Source of the DNA: Bacillota bacterium
Lineage (GTDB): Bacteria; Bacillota; Bacilli; Paenibacillales; Paenibacillaceae
Assembly (NCBI GenBank): GCA_023391635.1
Contig: JAEWAQ010000003.1
Span: 62,001 to 126,000 of the forward strand
Direction of reading: 5' to 3'
Length of the DNA: 64,000 nt
The position numbers were made by a program, and so were the translations under genes. Positions 17,857-26,200 of the stretch are shown in pieces (the stretch's first letter is position 1; every line of letters begins with the position of its first letter). Under the pieces are notes generated by a model. The model had not been told where the DNA came from. It searched no databases and worked only from the letters and a program-made list of their open reading frames with translations.

Positions 17857-18498
17857 ATCGAACTTTCTCCAAGACAGCTGGAAATCATCGAGTTGGTGCA
17901 GAAGCACGCGCCCGTAACCGGCGAGCAGATCGCCGAAGCGCTGGGCGTCAGCCGGCCGACGATCCGCTCCGACTTGTCCGTGTTGATCATGCTCGGACAT
18001 CTGGACGCAAAGCCGAAAGTCGGTTATTTTCTGGGTAAGGAGCGAGCGGCCGGCGGTCTGGTCAAGGATAAGCTGGTCAAGGATAAAGTGAAGGACCGTA
18101 TGAGTCGCCCTGTCGTCATTTCCGAGCAGTCCACGGTAAACGATGCGGTGATCGGATTGTTCATGGAAAACACGGGCATGCTCGCCGTCACGGATGCGCA
18201 AGGCTTTCTTTCCGGCGTCGTCTCGCTGAAGGATTTGCTGAAGGTCACCTTGGGCAATCCGGCAGCCGCGAGCATCCCGATCAATATGGTCATGACGAGG
18301 CTGCCGCGCATCGTGGCTGTCGGGCCGGACGATACGCTTCTGGAGGCGGCCCGCAAGATGCTGGACCATCAAGTAGGAGGATTGCCGGTCGTGCAGCCGG
18401 CGGCCAGCGCGGATGATCCGGGCAAGCTGGAAGTCGTTGGACGCATCACGAAAACGTCGATGACGCAGGTGCTGGTCGATCTGACGTCCGAATTGTAA
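17857..18498 (+). CDS. ccpN: CcpN-type transcriptional repressor (HTH plus CBS pair)
   Basis: About 214 codons from 17857. N-terminal helix-turn-helix (about 1-60, ITGEQIAEALGVSRPTIRSDL written here as GVSRPTIRSDL) and two CBS domains (about 85-205), as in Bacillus subtilis CcpN, which represses gluconeogenic genes during glycolysis. The next gene is the PpsR/YqfL partner, matching the B. subtilis pair. The start is a problem: the conserved N-terminus IELSPRQLEI has no ATG, GTG or TTG in front. AAGGAGGG sits seven bases before an ATC codon (17857); TTG codons at 17824 and 17827 lie in the terminator's T-run. I chose ATC provisionally. Confidence 0.8.
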   Translation: MELSPRQLEIIELVQKHAPVTGEQIAEALGVSRPTIRSDLSVLIMLGHLDAKPKVGYFLGKERAAGGLVKDKLVKDKVKDRMSRPVVISEQSTVNDAVIGLFMENTGMLAVTDAQGFLSGVVSLKDLLKVTLGNPAAASIPINMVMTRLPRIVAVGPDDTLLEAARKMLDHQVGGLPVVQPAASADDPGKLEVVGRITKTSMTQVLVDLTSEL

Positions 18499-18520
18499 TT
18501 ATGGGGCAGGGGGAGTCAGG

Positions 18521-19339
18521 ATGCCGGAAGGCGAACCAAGAACGATCATCGTATGCTCGGACGCCGTAGGGGAAACGGCGGAAGCCGTCGCGCGTGCGAC
18601 TGCCCGTCAATTCGCGTCGGAGCGGGTACATATTAAGCGGTACGGCAATATCAAGGACGAAGAGGAAGTCAAGGCGATCATCTTGGAGGCACAGCGGAAC
18701 GGAGGATTCATCGCCTATACGCTCGTGCAGCCGGAGCTACGTGATACGATGCGTGAGGAATCGATTCGACTGGGCGTTCGGTCGGTCGACGTCATGGGCC
18801 CGATGATGCAGGCGTTCATCGATACGTTCAATGACTCGCCCAAGTACAAGCCGGGGCTGTTGCACGAAATGGACGAATTGTATTTCCGCAAGATTGAGGC
18901 GGTCGAATTCGCGGTGAAATACGACGACGGCAAGGATGCCAGAGGCTTCCTGGAGGCGCAAGTCGTGCTCGTCGGCGTGTCGCGCACGTCCAAGACGCCT
19001 GTCGGCATCTATCTGGCCTCCCGCGGGATCAAGACGGCGAACTATCCGCTCACGATCGAAGTGAAGCCGCCGGAGGAATTGTTCGCCGCTGCCTCGCGCA
19101 GACTTATCGTCGGATTGACGATGCAGCCCGATCGCCTGCTCAAGATCCGGACGGAGCGGCTGAAGGCGCTCGGCTTGCCGAGCCAAGCCAATTACGCGTC
19201 GCTGTCGCGGATCGAGCAAGAGCTTGCATTCGCGGCCACGATTATGAAGCGGCTGAACTGCCCGATCATCGATGTCACCGAACGAGCCATCGAAGAGACG
19301 GCAGGCATGATCATGGAATTGCTCGCCGCGGCGGAATGA
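18521..19339 (+). CDS. ppsR: pyruvate, phosphate dikinase / PEP synthase regulatory protein (DUF299)
   Basis: 272 residues. The N-terminus IIVCSDAVGETAEAVARA and the nucleotide-binding segment GVSRTSKTPVGIYLA are the DUF299 signatures. Family members are ADP-dependent kinases and Pi-dependent phosphorylases that switch PPDK or PEP synthase off and on. The B. subtilis homologue YqfL is co-transcribed with ccpN and tunes gluconeogenic gene expression; the same pairing here supports the role. ATG after GGGGGAG. The 22-base gap to the previous gene fits an operon. Confidence 0.93.
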   Translation: MPEGEPRTIIVCSDAVGETAEAVARATARQFASERVHIKRYGNIKDEEEVKAIILEAQRNGGFIAYTLVQPELRDTMREESIRLGVRSVDVMGPMMQAFIDTFNDSPKYKPGLLHEMDELYFRKIEAVEFAVKYDDGKDARGFLEAQVVLVGVSRTSKTPVGIYLASRGIKTANYPLTIEVKPPEELFAAASRRLIVGLTMQPDRLLKIRTERLKALGLPSQANYASLSRIEQELAFAATIMKRLNCPIIDVTERAIEETAGMIMELLAAAE

Positions 19340-19342
19340 AAA

Positions 19343-19390
19343 GAACCGTCAGAGTCAAGACGCTCTCAGGCGGTCCCGATCTGACGGTTC
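19343..19390 (-). terminator. terminator of the LytTR gene (minus strand), possibly bidirectional
   Basis: GAACCGTCAGA (19343-19353) pairs exactly with TCTGACGGTTC (19380-19390) with a 26-base loop. Read on the minus strand, the stem is followed by TTCTTTT, so it best serves the LytTR gene; it may also stop the ppsR transcript. Confidence 0.65.
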
Positions 19391-19411
19391 GTTATCCTAA
19401 CTTGGCGCCTG

Positions 19412-19744
19412 TTAACCGTGCACGCCGGACATTTTGTTTAGAAGCATCTGCTGCTGACGCTTGGAGCAGGGAACGCGCTTGTTCGTGTCGCCGAAGCAGA
19501 TCTCGCCCGTCTCCATGCCGCTGATCTTGCCCGCGTTGACGTAGCAATTCGAGTCGAGACGGAAAAACTCGCCGTTCGAGATCAACCGTTTGCGCTCGTC
19601 GGCCGACAGCCGTTTCTTGATATTGTAATTCCGCCCGTGAAAGCTGACCAAGTCATGCATGCGATCGACCTTGAAGAACAGCGTGTCCTTCGACGGCTCG
19701 AAATCCTCGTACACGTCTTTGTCCTGCATGGCTCCATTCATCAT
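19412..19744 (-). CDS. stand-alone LytTR DNA-binding domain protein
   Basis: 110 residues consisting almost entirely of a LytTR domain (about 20-105): LFFKVDRMHDLVSFHGRN at the first strands, then FFRLDSNCYVNAGKISGM (the classic F-R-h-S-hhVN-hhI pattern with Asn), then RVPCSKRQQQMLLNKM. No receiver domain, so it is probably a free transcription regulator. The frame is open far upstream, but the ATG at 19744 has AGAGGGGG just before it. A sigma-A promoter with an overlapping cre-like site lies upstream. Target genes are unknown. Confidence 0.78.
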   Translation of the reverse strand: MMNGAMQDKDVYEDFEPSKDTLFFKVDRMHDLVSFHGRNYNIKKRLSADERKRLISNGEFFRLDSNCYVNAGKISGMETGEICFGDTNKRVPCSKRQQQMLLNKMSGVHG

Positions 19745-19778
19745 CCTTCGCAAATCCCCCTCTGTAAAAGATGTGTTT

Positions 19779-19820
19779 TGGTAGCGCTTACAGTATAACA
19801 TATTTCCAGCCCGCCGTGAA
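19779..19820 (-). promoter_or_regulatory. promoter of the LytTR gene with cre-like site
   Basis: On the minus strand TTCACG (19820-19815) and TATACT (19797-19792) are 17 bases apart. Directly after the -10 lies TGTAAGCGCTACCA (19792-19779), which matches the CcpA operator consensus at 13 of 14 positions. This placement predicts glucose repression. Confidence 0.5.
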
Positions 19821-19867
19821 TACTTAAATGAGAATTTTCCCATACTAGGTCGCGGAGGTGTTAGGGA

Positions 19868-20116
19868 ATGGATAATCAAGCGTCCGAGGACACGCTCAAT
19901 CAAGTGATTGCCGTCCGCAAGAACGGGGATGGCGACATCGTGCAGCTGCAGCTGTCGTCGGGAGAAGTCGTCGATTACAAAACCGCGCAGCAAATGGCCA
20001 AAAACAATCAGATCGCGAACGTGAACGTGTTCCGCGGGCGGGACGGGGAAGAGCACCTGCGTTCCGATGCGGATGGAAGAACCGACAACAATTTGGACAA
20101 TTTGCCGGCTTTCTAA
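19868..20116 (+). CDS. DUF3892 family small protein
   Basis: 82 residues. The pattern INQVIAVRKNGDGDI-like N-terminus (here NQVIAVRKNGDGDIVQLQL) followed by an SGEVVDYKTAQQMAKNNQI helix and NVNVFRGRDGEEHLRS is that of DUF3892 proteins, which are common in Bacillales and have no known function. GGAGGTGTTAGGGA gives a ribosome site. It is divergent from the LytTR gene and followed by its own terminator. Confidence 0.8.
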   Translation: MDNQASEDTLNQVIAVRKNGDGDIVQLQLSSGEVVDYKTAQQMAKNNQIANVNVFRGRDGEEHLRSDADGRTDNNLDNLPAF

Positions 20117-20152
20117 GCTGCATTAAACCCATTTGTCCGATTTACGAATGGA

Positions 20153-20182
20153 GCCGCTTGCCATTTGGCAGGCGGTTTTTTT
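20153..20182 (+). terminator. rho-independent terminator after the DUF3892 gene
   Basis: GCCGCTTGCCA and TGGCAGGCGG form a stem with a very short loop, followed by seven or more T residues. Confidence 0.85.
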
Positions 20183-20299
20183 GCACGATTCAGAAAGTAG
20201 TAGATTGATAGGTAGGGATGGCTGCGAACTGACTTTGCCGGTCAAATCCTGTAAAATGAAAGGGCGTGATGAACTGTAATCGAAGGAGAGGATAAAGCG

Positions 20300-21283
20300 A
20301 TGAAGCTTAGATCGTTGGGTGGAACGGGATTGCAAGTGAGCGAAATCAGCTTCGGCACATGGGCTATCGGCGGCTCTTGGGGCCATACGGATGAAACAGA
20401 GTCGTTGCGGGCGCTGGACGAGGCGATCGACGGCGGCGTGAACTTTTTCGATACGGCGGACGTATATGGAGATGGGCGCAGCGAGCGGCTGCTCGCCAAA
20501 GCGACGAAAGGCCGGGAAGACAGCATTCATATCGCGACGAAGTTCTGCCGGGCAGGGGATATTCACGATCCTGCCACGTATTCATATGAAAGAGTTCGTT
20601 CCTGGTGCGAAGCGAGTCTGAAGCGGCTGGAACGGGAGGCGATCGATCTGTATCAGATCCATTGTCCGCCGCTGGCCATTCTACAGGACGGCGAAATATT
20701 CGGCGTGCTGGACCGCCTGCAAGCTGAAGGGAAGATCCGCGCTTACGGCGTCAGCGTCGAATCGGTGGAGGAGGGCTTGCTTTGTCTGCGCCAGCCCGGC
20801 GTGCAAGCACTGCAGATCATCTTCAACCTGTTCAGGCAGAAGCCGATTGACGAATTGCTTCCGGCCGCACGGCAGCGGGAGGTCGGCTTGCTCGTGCGGC
20901 TTCCGCTGGCCAGCGGACTGTTGACCGGCAAGTTCCGGGAGGATGCGGTATTCGAATCGTCCGATCATCGGAATTTCAACCGGGACGGGCAGCAGTTCAA
21001 CGTTGGGGAGACGTTCGCCGGTCTGCCGTTCGAGAAGGGCGTGGAGTTGGCCCGCGAACTGGAGTGGATCGCGGAGGGCAGAGGCAGCATGGCGCATGCC
21101 GCACTTCGCTGGTTGCTTGATTTTCCCGAAATCACTTGCGTCATCCCGGGGTTCAAGAACGTGCGCCAGGTACAAGACAATCTCGCTGCTCAGCATGCGC
21201 GGCCATTCTCGGACGAGGAGCATGCTCGATTGCGCAGCTTTTACCAGGATCGGGTGCATGCGCACATCCGGGGGTCTTACTGA
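20300..21283 (+). CDS. aldo/keto reductase
   Basis: 327 residues with the AKR beta/alpha-barrel pattern: LGGTGLQVSEISFGTW, the catalytic Asp/Tyr pair in FFDTADVYGDGRSE, catalytic Lys in IATKFCR, then YQIHCPP and a C-terminal CVIPGFKN NADPH-binding segment. It should reduce aldehydes or ketones with NADPH, or act on an unknown sugar-like substrate; the true substrate cannot be read from sequence. GAAGGAGAGG ribosome site. It is coupled to the next gene by a TGATG overlap, which suggests a shared operon with a coiled-coil protein and a DUF1361 protein. Confidence 0.9.
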   Translation: MKLRSLGGTGLQVSEISFGTWAIGGSWGHTDETESLRALDEAIDGGVNFFDTADVYGDGRSERLLAKATKGREDSIHIATKFCRAGDIHDPATYSYERVRSWCEASLKRLEREAIDLYQIHCPPLAILQDGEIFGVLDRLQAEGKIRAYGVSVESVEEGLLCLRQPGVQALQIIFNLFRQKPIDELLPAARQREVGLLVRLPLASGLLTGKFREDAVFESSDHRNFNRDGQQFNVGETFAGLPFEKGVELARELEWIAEGRGSMAHAALRWLLDFPEITCVIPGFKNVRQVQDNLAAQHARPFSDEEHARLRSFYQDRVHAHIRGSY

Positions 21284-22242
21284 TGACCGATCCGAGACTG
21301 ACCCAGTGGAACGAACAGTTGCAGATCTGCAGCCGCGACCTGGCGAACAAGCGCAAGTGGTCGTCAAGCCTCGAACGGGTGCAGCAGGAACTCGATAAGC
21401 AGCAACGGCTCGAACAAGCTTGCTTGTCAACATTGACTCGGGAAGAGCAAGACGTCGAGCGTCTGAAACAATCGACTCTGTCCCAGTTCTGGTACGGCAT
21501 GCTCGGCAGACTGGAGGCGAAGCTGCAGGCGGAAGAGCGAGAAATGGTGGAAGCGAAATTGAAATTCGATGCCGCCAGCGCACAGGTTCGGATGCTGGAA
21601 GCGCAGCAGGCAGAGCTGATCGGCCAACTGGCGGAAGTAGCCGATGCCGACCGCCGGCTGGAACGGCTGAAGGCGGAGAAGGAAGCATGGATTCGCGATC
21701 ATGATGCCCAGGCGGCGGCAACTCTTGAGACGTTGTCCGCTCAGATCGGCACCGCGCAGGCGAAGCTGACCGAGATCCGGGAAGCCGAACAGGCCGGCAA
21801 GACAGCCAGGGAATCGTTGCGTCGCGCTGAAGAACGACTGGAATCGGCGGCCAATTGGGGAACGTACGACATGCTTGGCGGAGGTATGATCTCCACGGCG
21901 ATCAAACACGGCCGCATCGACGAGGCGCGCGATCATATTCATGAGGCCCAGCACCGTCTAAGACGTTTCGCCGACGAGTTGCAGGATGTCAACATGCGTT
22001 CCGATGCCAGCGCGCCGGAAATCGGTAGTTTCCTCGGATTCGCGGACTACTTCTTCGACGGATTGATCACCGATTGGATGGTGCAAGGCAAAATTCGCGA
22101 TTCGCTCGATTCCGTCCGCACCAGCGGGCGGCAAGTCGACCAGGCGTTGCGCGAGTTGGATCGGCAGCGCACGAGTACGGAACGACAGACCGCGGCCAGC
22201 CGCACCGAATATGAACAGGCAATACTGGCATACGGCCGTTGA
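21283..22242 (+). CDS. coiled-coil protein of unknown function
   Basis: 319 residues. The region about 10-190 is rich in Glu, Gln, Leu and Ala with heptad character (SSLERVQQELDKQQRLEQ, ERLKAEKEAW) and should form long coiled coils. A central Gly-rich segment, WGTYDMLGGGMISTAIKHGRID, about residue 195-215, and a FADYFFDGLITDW stretch follow before a last helix. These middle segments occur in a group of uncharacterised Firmicute proteins. No signal peptide or membrane segment. ATG 21283 overlaps the AKR stop (TGATG). I cannot assign a function. Confidence 0.75.
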   Translation: MTDPRLTQWNEQLQICSRDLANKRKWSSSLERVQQELDKQQRLEQACLSTLTREEQDVERLKQSTLSQFWYGMLGRLEAKLQAEEREMVEAKLKFDAASAQVRMLEAQQAELIGQLAEVADADRRLERLKAEKEAWIRDHDAQAAATLETLSAQIGTAQAKLTEIREAEQAGKTARESLRRAEERLESAANWGTYDMLGGGMISTAIKHGRIDEARDHIHEAQHRLRRFADELQDVNMRSDASAPEIGSFLGFADYFFDGLITDWMVQGKIRDSLDSVRTSGRQVDQALRELDRQRTSTERQTAASRTEYEQAILAYGR

Positions 22243-22287
22243 CGGAGTGAATGCAGACGGGCATAGCGGCTCGAGGAGGTGGAATCA

Positions 22288-23001
22288 TTGACGGAAAGGA
22301 CGGATTTGACGAGCAGGCGGGCAGCCGTCCCGCGGACGGCGCCGCAAGATCCGATTCCGATCGCCCTTTACGGCATACTCGGCGGCGTCAGCCTGCTATG
22401 TGTGATGTCGATCATCGCGCGCATGATCCGCATGGATGAAGTGACATTTCGCTTCATGCTGTGGAACTTGTTTCTGGCGTGGCTGCCGCTAATCGTTTCT
22501 TTGATCGCCATGCAAGCCGCGCAGCGGATTAACGGAGGCGTTCGCCTGACGATCCTGGCGATTCTAGGCATCGGCTGGCTGCTGCTGTATCCGAACGCGC
22601 CTTATTTGACGACGGACTTCATTCATCTGATCTTCAGGCGGTACGATCCGAAGAGCATGATCCTGTGGTACGATTTGGTCGTGTTTTTCCTGTTCTCCTG
22701 GTGCGGTCTGCTGCTCGGCTACGTATCCATGCGGCATTTTCACGAAATCGTTCGTCATGCTTTCTCGTCGACTTTGGGCTGGCTCTTCGTAGTTGCGGCA
22801 ACGTTTCTCGGCGGGTTCGGCATCTACTTGGGACGCGTCACCCGCCTGAACAGCTGGGACGCCGTGTTCAATCCGTTCCGGCTGATCGAAGGGGTCATCG
22901 AAGGATTGAACCGGGATGCTTTCATCTTCACTTTGTTGTTCGGTCTGTTGATTCTAATCCTCTATGTTTCCTTGTACGCGCTGAGAAGACGGGGATCGTA
23001 A
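22288..23001 (+). CDS. DUF1361 membrane protein
   Basis: About 237 residues with six to seven hydrophobic segments. The central LLYPNAPYLTTDFIHL motif and WYDLVVFFLFSWCGLLLGY segment are characteristic of DUF1361 integral membrane proteins. Start is TTG 22288, seven bases after GAGGAGGT; the GTG at 22279 overlaps that ribosome site and is less likely. It follows the coiled-coil gene after 45 bases, probably in one transcript. Function unknown. Confidence 0.82.
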   Translation: MTERTDLTSRRAAVPRTAPQDPIPIALYGILGGVSLLCVMSIIARMIRMDEVTFRFMLWNLFLAWLPLIVSLIAMQAAQRINGGVRLTILAILGIGWLLLYPNAPYLTTDFIHLIFRRYDPKSMILWYDLVVFFLFSWCGLLLGYVSMRHFHEIVRHAFSSTLGWLFVVAATFLGGFGIYLGRVTRLNSWDAVFNPFRLIEGVIEGLNRDAFIFTLLFGLLILILYVSLYALRRRGS

Positions 23002-23029
23002 ACGCCCGGAAACGGAAACAAGCGCATGG

Positions 23030-23069
23030 AAAAGGCTGTCCGCGGTCGGATTCGACCTGTCGGACAGCC
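23030..23069 (-). terminator. terminator of the GH4 gene (minus strand)
   Basis: GGCTGTCCG (23034-23042) pairs with CGGACAGCC (23061-23069); on the minus strand the stem ends in CCTTTTCC. It lies between two converging genes and may serve both. Confidence 0.6.
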
Positions 23070-23087
23070 CATTGGCGCAACGCTATT

Positions 23088-24386
23088 TTATTGGAACTTC
23101 GGCAGCCAGTCGCCATGCGCTTCGATCAGATCGTCGCACAGCGAGACGATATCGTCGATGGACAGCTCGGCAGCGGTGTGCGGATCGAGCATGGCGGCAT
23201 GGTAAATGTGTTCCTTCTTGCCGGTAATGGCGGCTTCGATCGTGAGCAATTGTGTGTTGATGTTCGTGCGGTTGAGCGCGGCGCATTGCGGCGGCAAGTC
23301 GCCCACGTAAGTCGGGGTCACGCCGGATGCGTCCACGAGGCAAGGCACTTCCACGCACGCTTCGCGCGGCAAGTTCGTGATCAGGCCCGTGTTCATGACG
23401 TTGCCGCCGATCTTGAAAGGCTTGTTCGTCTCGATCGCTTCCAGGATATAGGAAGCATATTCATGCGAGCGCTCGTGCGTCAAGTTCGCATTGCCTACAA
23501 GCTCGTCCCGCATCTTCTTCCAGCCTTCGATCTGGTTGACGCAACGGCGCGGGTATTCGTCCAGCGGGATGTTGAATCGCTCGATCAGCTCCGGATAATT
23601 GCGCTTGATGAAGTAAGGATGGTACTCGGCGTTGTGCTCGGAAGATTCGGTGATGTAATAGCCGAAGCGCAGCATCATCTCAAGGCGGACCATGTCATGA
23701 TGCTTCTCCTTCTGCTTCTCCGCCGCGCGGCGCTTGATCTCCGGATACAGATCGACGCCGTCCTTCGTCACTTCGAGTAGCCAGGCCATATGGTTGATGC
23801 CGGCAATCTTCGATTGCACGCCGGTCGCATCCATGCCAAGATTCGCGAACAAGTCCTTGACGCACACTTGAACGCTGTGGCACAGGCCGACGGTCTGCAC
23901 GCCGCCGTGCGTGTTCAACACGTTCGTCAGCACCGCCATCGGGTTCGTGTAGTTCAGGAACAGCGCATCCGGACACACTTCACGCATATCGCGGGCGAAG
24001 TCCAGCACGACCGGGATCGTCCGCAGATTGCGGAAGATGCCGCCGATGCCGATCGTGTCGGCAATCGTCTGGCGCAAGCCGTACTTCTTCGGCACTTCAA
24101 AGTCGGTAATCGTACAGGGGTCGTAGCCGCCGACCTGTATCGCGTTGACGACGTAGCTCGCACCCCGCAGCGCTTCTTTGCGGTCCGTGTATGCTTGCAC
24201 GCGGCATGAGCTTCCGGACGTCTTGCGGATGTTGTTCAGCATGCGTTCGGAATCGGCCAGCCGCTCCTTGTCAATATCGAACAGAGCGATCTCGAAGCCT
24301 TGCAGGGCGGGAGTCAGCATGCAATCGCCCAGTACATTTTTGGCGAACACGGTGCTGCCGGCGCCCAGGAACGTGATTTTGGACAT
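23088..24386 (-). CDS. melA: alpha-galactosidase, GH4
   Basis: 432 residues. N-terminal NAD-binding segment ITFLGAGSTVFAKN, the metal-binding Cys-His in VGLCHSVQ, an INHMAWLLE motif, and a NLPREACVEVPCLVDASGV segment are those of GH4 alpha-galactosidases (MelA/AglA). GH4 enzymes use NAD+, Mn2+ and a redox elimination mechanism and act in the cytosol on melibiose- or raffinose-type sugars. ATG 24386 follows AGGAGGAG; a longer open frame upstream lacks this. The divergent AraC gene is the probable regulator. Alpha-glucosidase or galacturonidase activity within GH4 is possible but the CHSVQ context favours galactosidase. Confidence 0.88.
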   Translation of the reverse strand: MSKITFLGAGSTVFAKNVLGDCMLTPALQGFEIALFDIDKERLADSERMLNNIRKTSGSSCRVQAYTDRKEALRGASYVVNAIQVGGYDPCTITDFEVPKKYGLRQTIADTIGIGGIFRNLRTIPVVLDFARDMREVCPDALFLNYTNPMAVLTNVLNTHGGVQTVGLCHSVQVCVKDLFANLGMDATGVQSKIAGINHMAWLLEVTKDGVDLYPEIKRRAAEKQKEKHHDMVRLEMMLRFGYYITESSEHNAEYHPYFIKRNYPELIERFNIPLDEYPRRCVNQIEGWKKMRDELVGNANLTHERSHEYASYILEAIETNKPFKIGGNVMNTGLITNLPREACVEVPCLVDASGVTPTYVGDLPPQCAALNRTNINTQLLTIEAAITGKKEHIYHAAMLDPHTAAELSIDDIVSLCDDLIEAHGDWLPKFQ

Positions 24387-24411
24387 TTTCGGTATCTCCT
24401 CCTGAATCCAG

Positions 24412-24440
24412 TTGTATGAAGGCCCTTCGCGTTCTACAAT
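24412..24440 (+). promoter_or_regulatory. sigma-A promoter of the AraC-type regulator
   Basis: TTGTAT (24412-24417), 17-base spacer, TACAAT (24435-24440), about 50 bases before the regulator start, in the interval shared with the divergent melA gene. Confidence 0.55.
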
Positions 24441-24493
24441 AGAGGATATGGGGCAGCTAACGCTATGGAAAGAAAGATGCTTCATATGGAAAA

Positions 24494-25393
24494 ATGTCGT
24501 TTTTTGATTCGAGGAGCTGGAGCGGGTTGAAACGATTGTTCAGCACGACGACCGTACATCCGAATCCGAGCGGCGACGGGGACTTCTCGATTCTGTTCGC
24601 CGGTCATTCCCAGACGGAGCCTTCCCATCGCATGGGGCCGCAAGTGTTGGACTATTATCTGGTCCACATCGTAGCGGAAGGTACGGGCACTTACCGATGC
24701 CGGGAACGGTTGTACGAATTGCAGGCAGGCGACAGCTTCTTCATCTTCCCCGGCGAACTGCACACCTATGAGGCGGATCGGTCCGATCCTTGGCGGTACC
24801 GCTGGATCGCCTTCCGCGGTGCTCGTTGTCAGCAGTGGCTGCTTGCAGCAGGCATCACGGCGGAGCATCCCGTCGTGCACGGGGGCGAATACGAGGCGCC
24901 GCTGCAAGCCGCGCGGGCGATCGCCAGGCAATTCCGCAGCGGGAGCTGGACCGCCGACTGGGAGGCGGAGGGCTGGCTGAAGCTGGCTTTCGCCGCCTGG
25001 GCGAGGACGAACCGGCCGAACGGACCGCCGTCGCCGGGCAACCCGAGCATCGCGGCCCGGGAAGCGAACAGGGCGGCACGGTGGCTGGAAGCGCAGCTCG
25101 CCCGGCCGATCTCGATTGCGGATATGGCGCAGGAGCTGGGCTATCACCGCACGCATCTGACCAAGCTGTTTCGCAGCGAGATGGGCATGTCGCCGATCCG
25201 TTATCTGCAGCAGATCCGTATGGATCGTGCCAAGCTGCTGCTTCGCGAAGCCTTGACGATCGAGGAAGTGGCAGCATCGGTCGGCTATCCCGACGCGCTG
25301 TATTTCTCCAAGGCGTTCAAAAAATGGACCGGAAGCACGCCGACTGATTTTCGCAAAAATGTCGAACGCAAGGGAACGAATGCCGGAATCTAA
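24494..25393 (+). CDS. AraC-family regulator, probable activator of melA
   Basis: 299 residues. N-terminal cupin sensor (about 25-165: YYLVHIVAEGTGTYRC, GDSFFIFPGELHTYEAD, WRYRWIAFRG) and C-terminal double helix-turn-helix (about 195-292: LGYHRTHLTKLFRSEMG, VGYPDALYFSKAFKKWTG). This arrangement is like MsmR/RafR regulators of alpha-galactoside use. Divergent from the GH4 alpha-galactosidase, so control of that gene is likely. ATG 24494 lacks a strong ribosome site; TTG 24527 after GAGGAG/GGAG is an alternative start that would shorten the protein by 11 residues. Confidence 0.88.
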   Translation: MSFFDSRSWSGLKRLFSTTTVHPNPSGDGDFSILFAGHSQTEPSHRMGPQVLDYYLVHIVAEGTGTYRCRERLYELQAGDSFFIFPGELHTYEADRSDPWRYRWIAFRGARCQQWLLAAGITAEHPVVHGGEYEAPLQAARAIARQFRSGSWTADWEAEGWLKLAFAAWARTNRPNGPPSPGNPSIAAREANRAARWLEAQLARPISIADMAQELGYHRTHLTKLFRSEMGMSPIRYLQQIRMDRAKLLLREALTIEEVAASVGYPDALYFSKAFKKWTGSTPTDFRKNVERKGTNAGI

Positions 25394-25433
25394 CGTATAA
25401 GAAGATAGCAGAAACGAGGAGGCTTGACTGAAG

Positions 25434-26033
25434 ATGAGTCTATTTCGCAAAATTACCGAGACCGTCAGCAAGGGCGTTACGACAGCGACGGAAAAAGCGC
25501 AGCAAACGGTGGAGATTACGAGGCTGCACACCCAGATTTCCGGCAAGCGCAAAGATGTGGATAAACTGCTTCACGGCATCGGGGAAATCGTGTTCGAGAG
25601 CTACCAGTTAAATGACCGATCAGAGCTCGAAGAGAAAATCAAGTCCGCATGCGAGGAAATCGTCGCCGTTCAGGCCGAGATCGAATCTTTGGAAGATCGT
25701 ATCCTGCAATTACGCAACGAGAAGGAGTGCGAATGCGGCAAGAAGGTGCCGTTTGACACCCGTTACTGTCCGTCATGCGGCCATGCGTTCCCGGAGCCGG
25801 AAGTCGCGGCAGACCCGCTCATCCCGCAATCGTCCGTATCGGTCGAACCGATCCGGCACGAAGATTTGGACCCGGAGACGGCTTTGTCGGATGCGCCGCA
25901 GCATGAACAAGCCGATGCGGGCACGGCATCGGGCCCGACCAGCGAAGCGGACGCGCCGAGATGCGCGGGCTGCGGCACGACGCTGGCTCCGAATACGCGC
26001 TTCTGTCCGTCGTGCGGCCAGCCGTTAGCTTGA
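25434..26033 (+). CDS. zinc-ribbon protein with N-terminal coiled coil
   Basis: 199 residues. A helical, coiled-coil N-terminal half (about 1-98) is followed by two zinc ribbons: CECGKKVP...YCPSCGH at about 100-121 and CAGCGTTL...FCPSCGQ at about 180-197, joined by an acidic, Pro-rich linker. Such double zinc-ribbon proteins of Bacillales are uncharacterised. No membrane segment. AACGAGGAGGCT precedes the ATG. It is followed by a strong terminator, so it is probably monocistronic. Confidence 0.75.
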   Translation: MSLFRKITETVSKGVTTATEKAQQTVEITRLHTQISGKRKDVDKLLHGIGEIVFESYQLNDRSELEEKIKSACEEIVAVQAEIESLEDRILQLRNEKECECGKKVPFDTRYCPSCGHAFPEPEVAADPLIPQSSVSVEPIRHEDLDPETALSDAPQHEQADAGTASGPTSEADAPRCAGCGTTLAPNTRFCPSCGQPLA

Positions 26034-26080
26034 TGATCATGCAGCACGCAATCTGACAAACGCAATGTCCAATCCCTGTG

Positions 26081-26112
26081 TCCCCGCATTCCCGGAGATG
26101 CGGGGATTTTTC
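26081..26112 (+). terminator. rho-independent terminator after the zinc-ribbon gene
   Basis: TCCCCGCAT (26081-26089) pairs with ATGCGGGGA (26098-26106), loop of eight bases, then TTTTTC. Confidence 0.88.
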
Positions 26113-26200
26113 TCGTCGGCATAGGCATTCGCAAACACGGCACATTGACCATTGCCATATACCTATTTATGCGTGGACATAGGAAGGGAGCATCCTGCAT

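Noticed and set aside
20681..21721. 346-residue open frame on the minus strand
   Set aside because: Covers the antisense of the aldo/keto reductase and the coiled-coil gene; no ribosome site or motifs.
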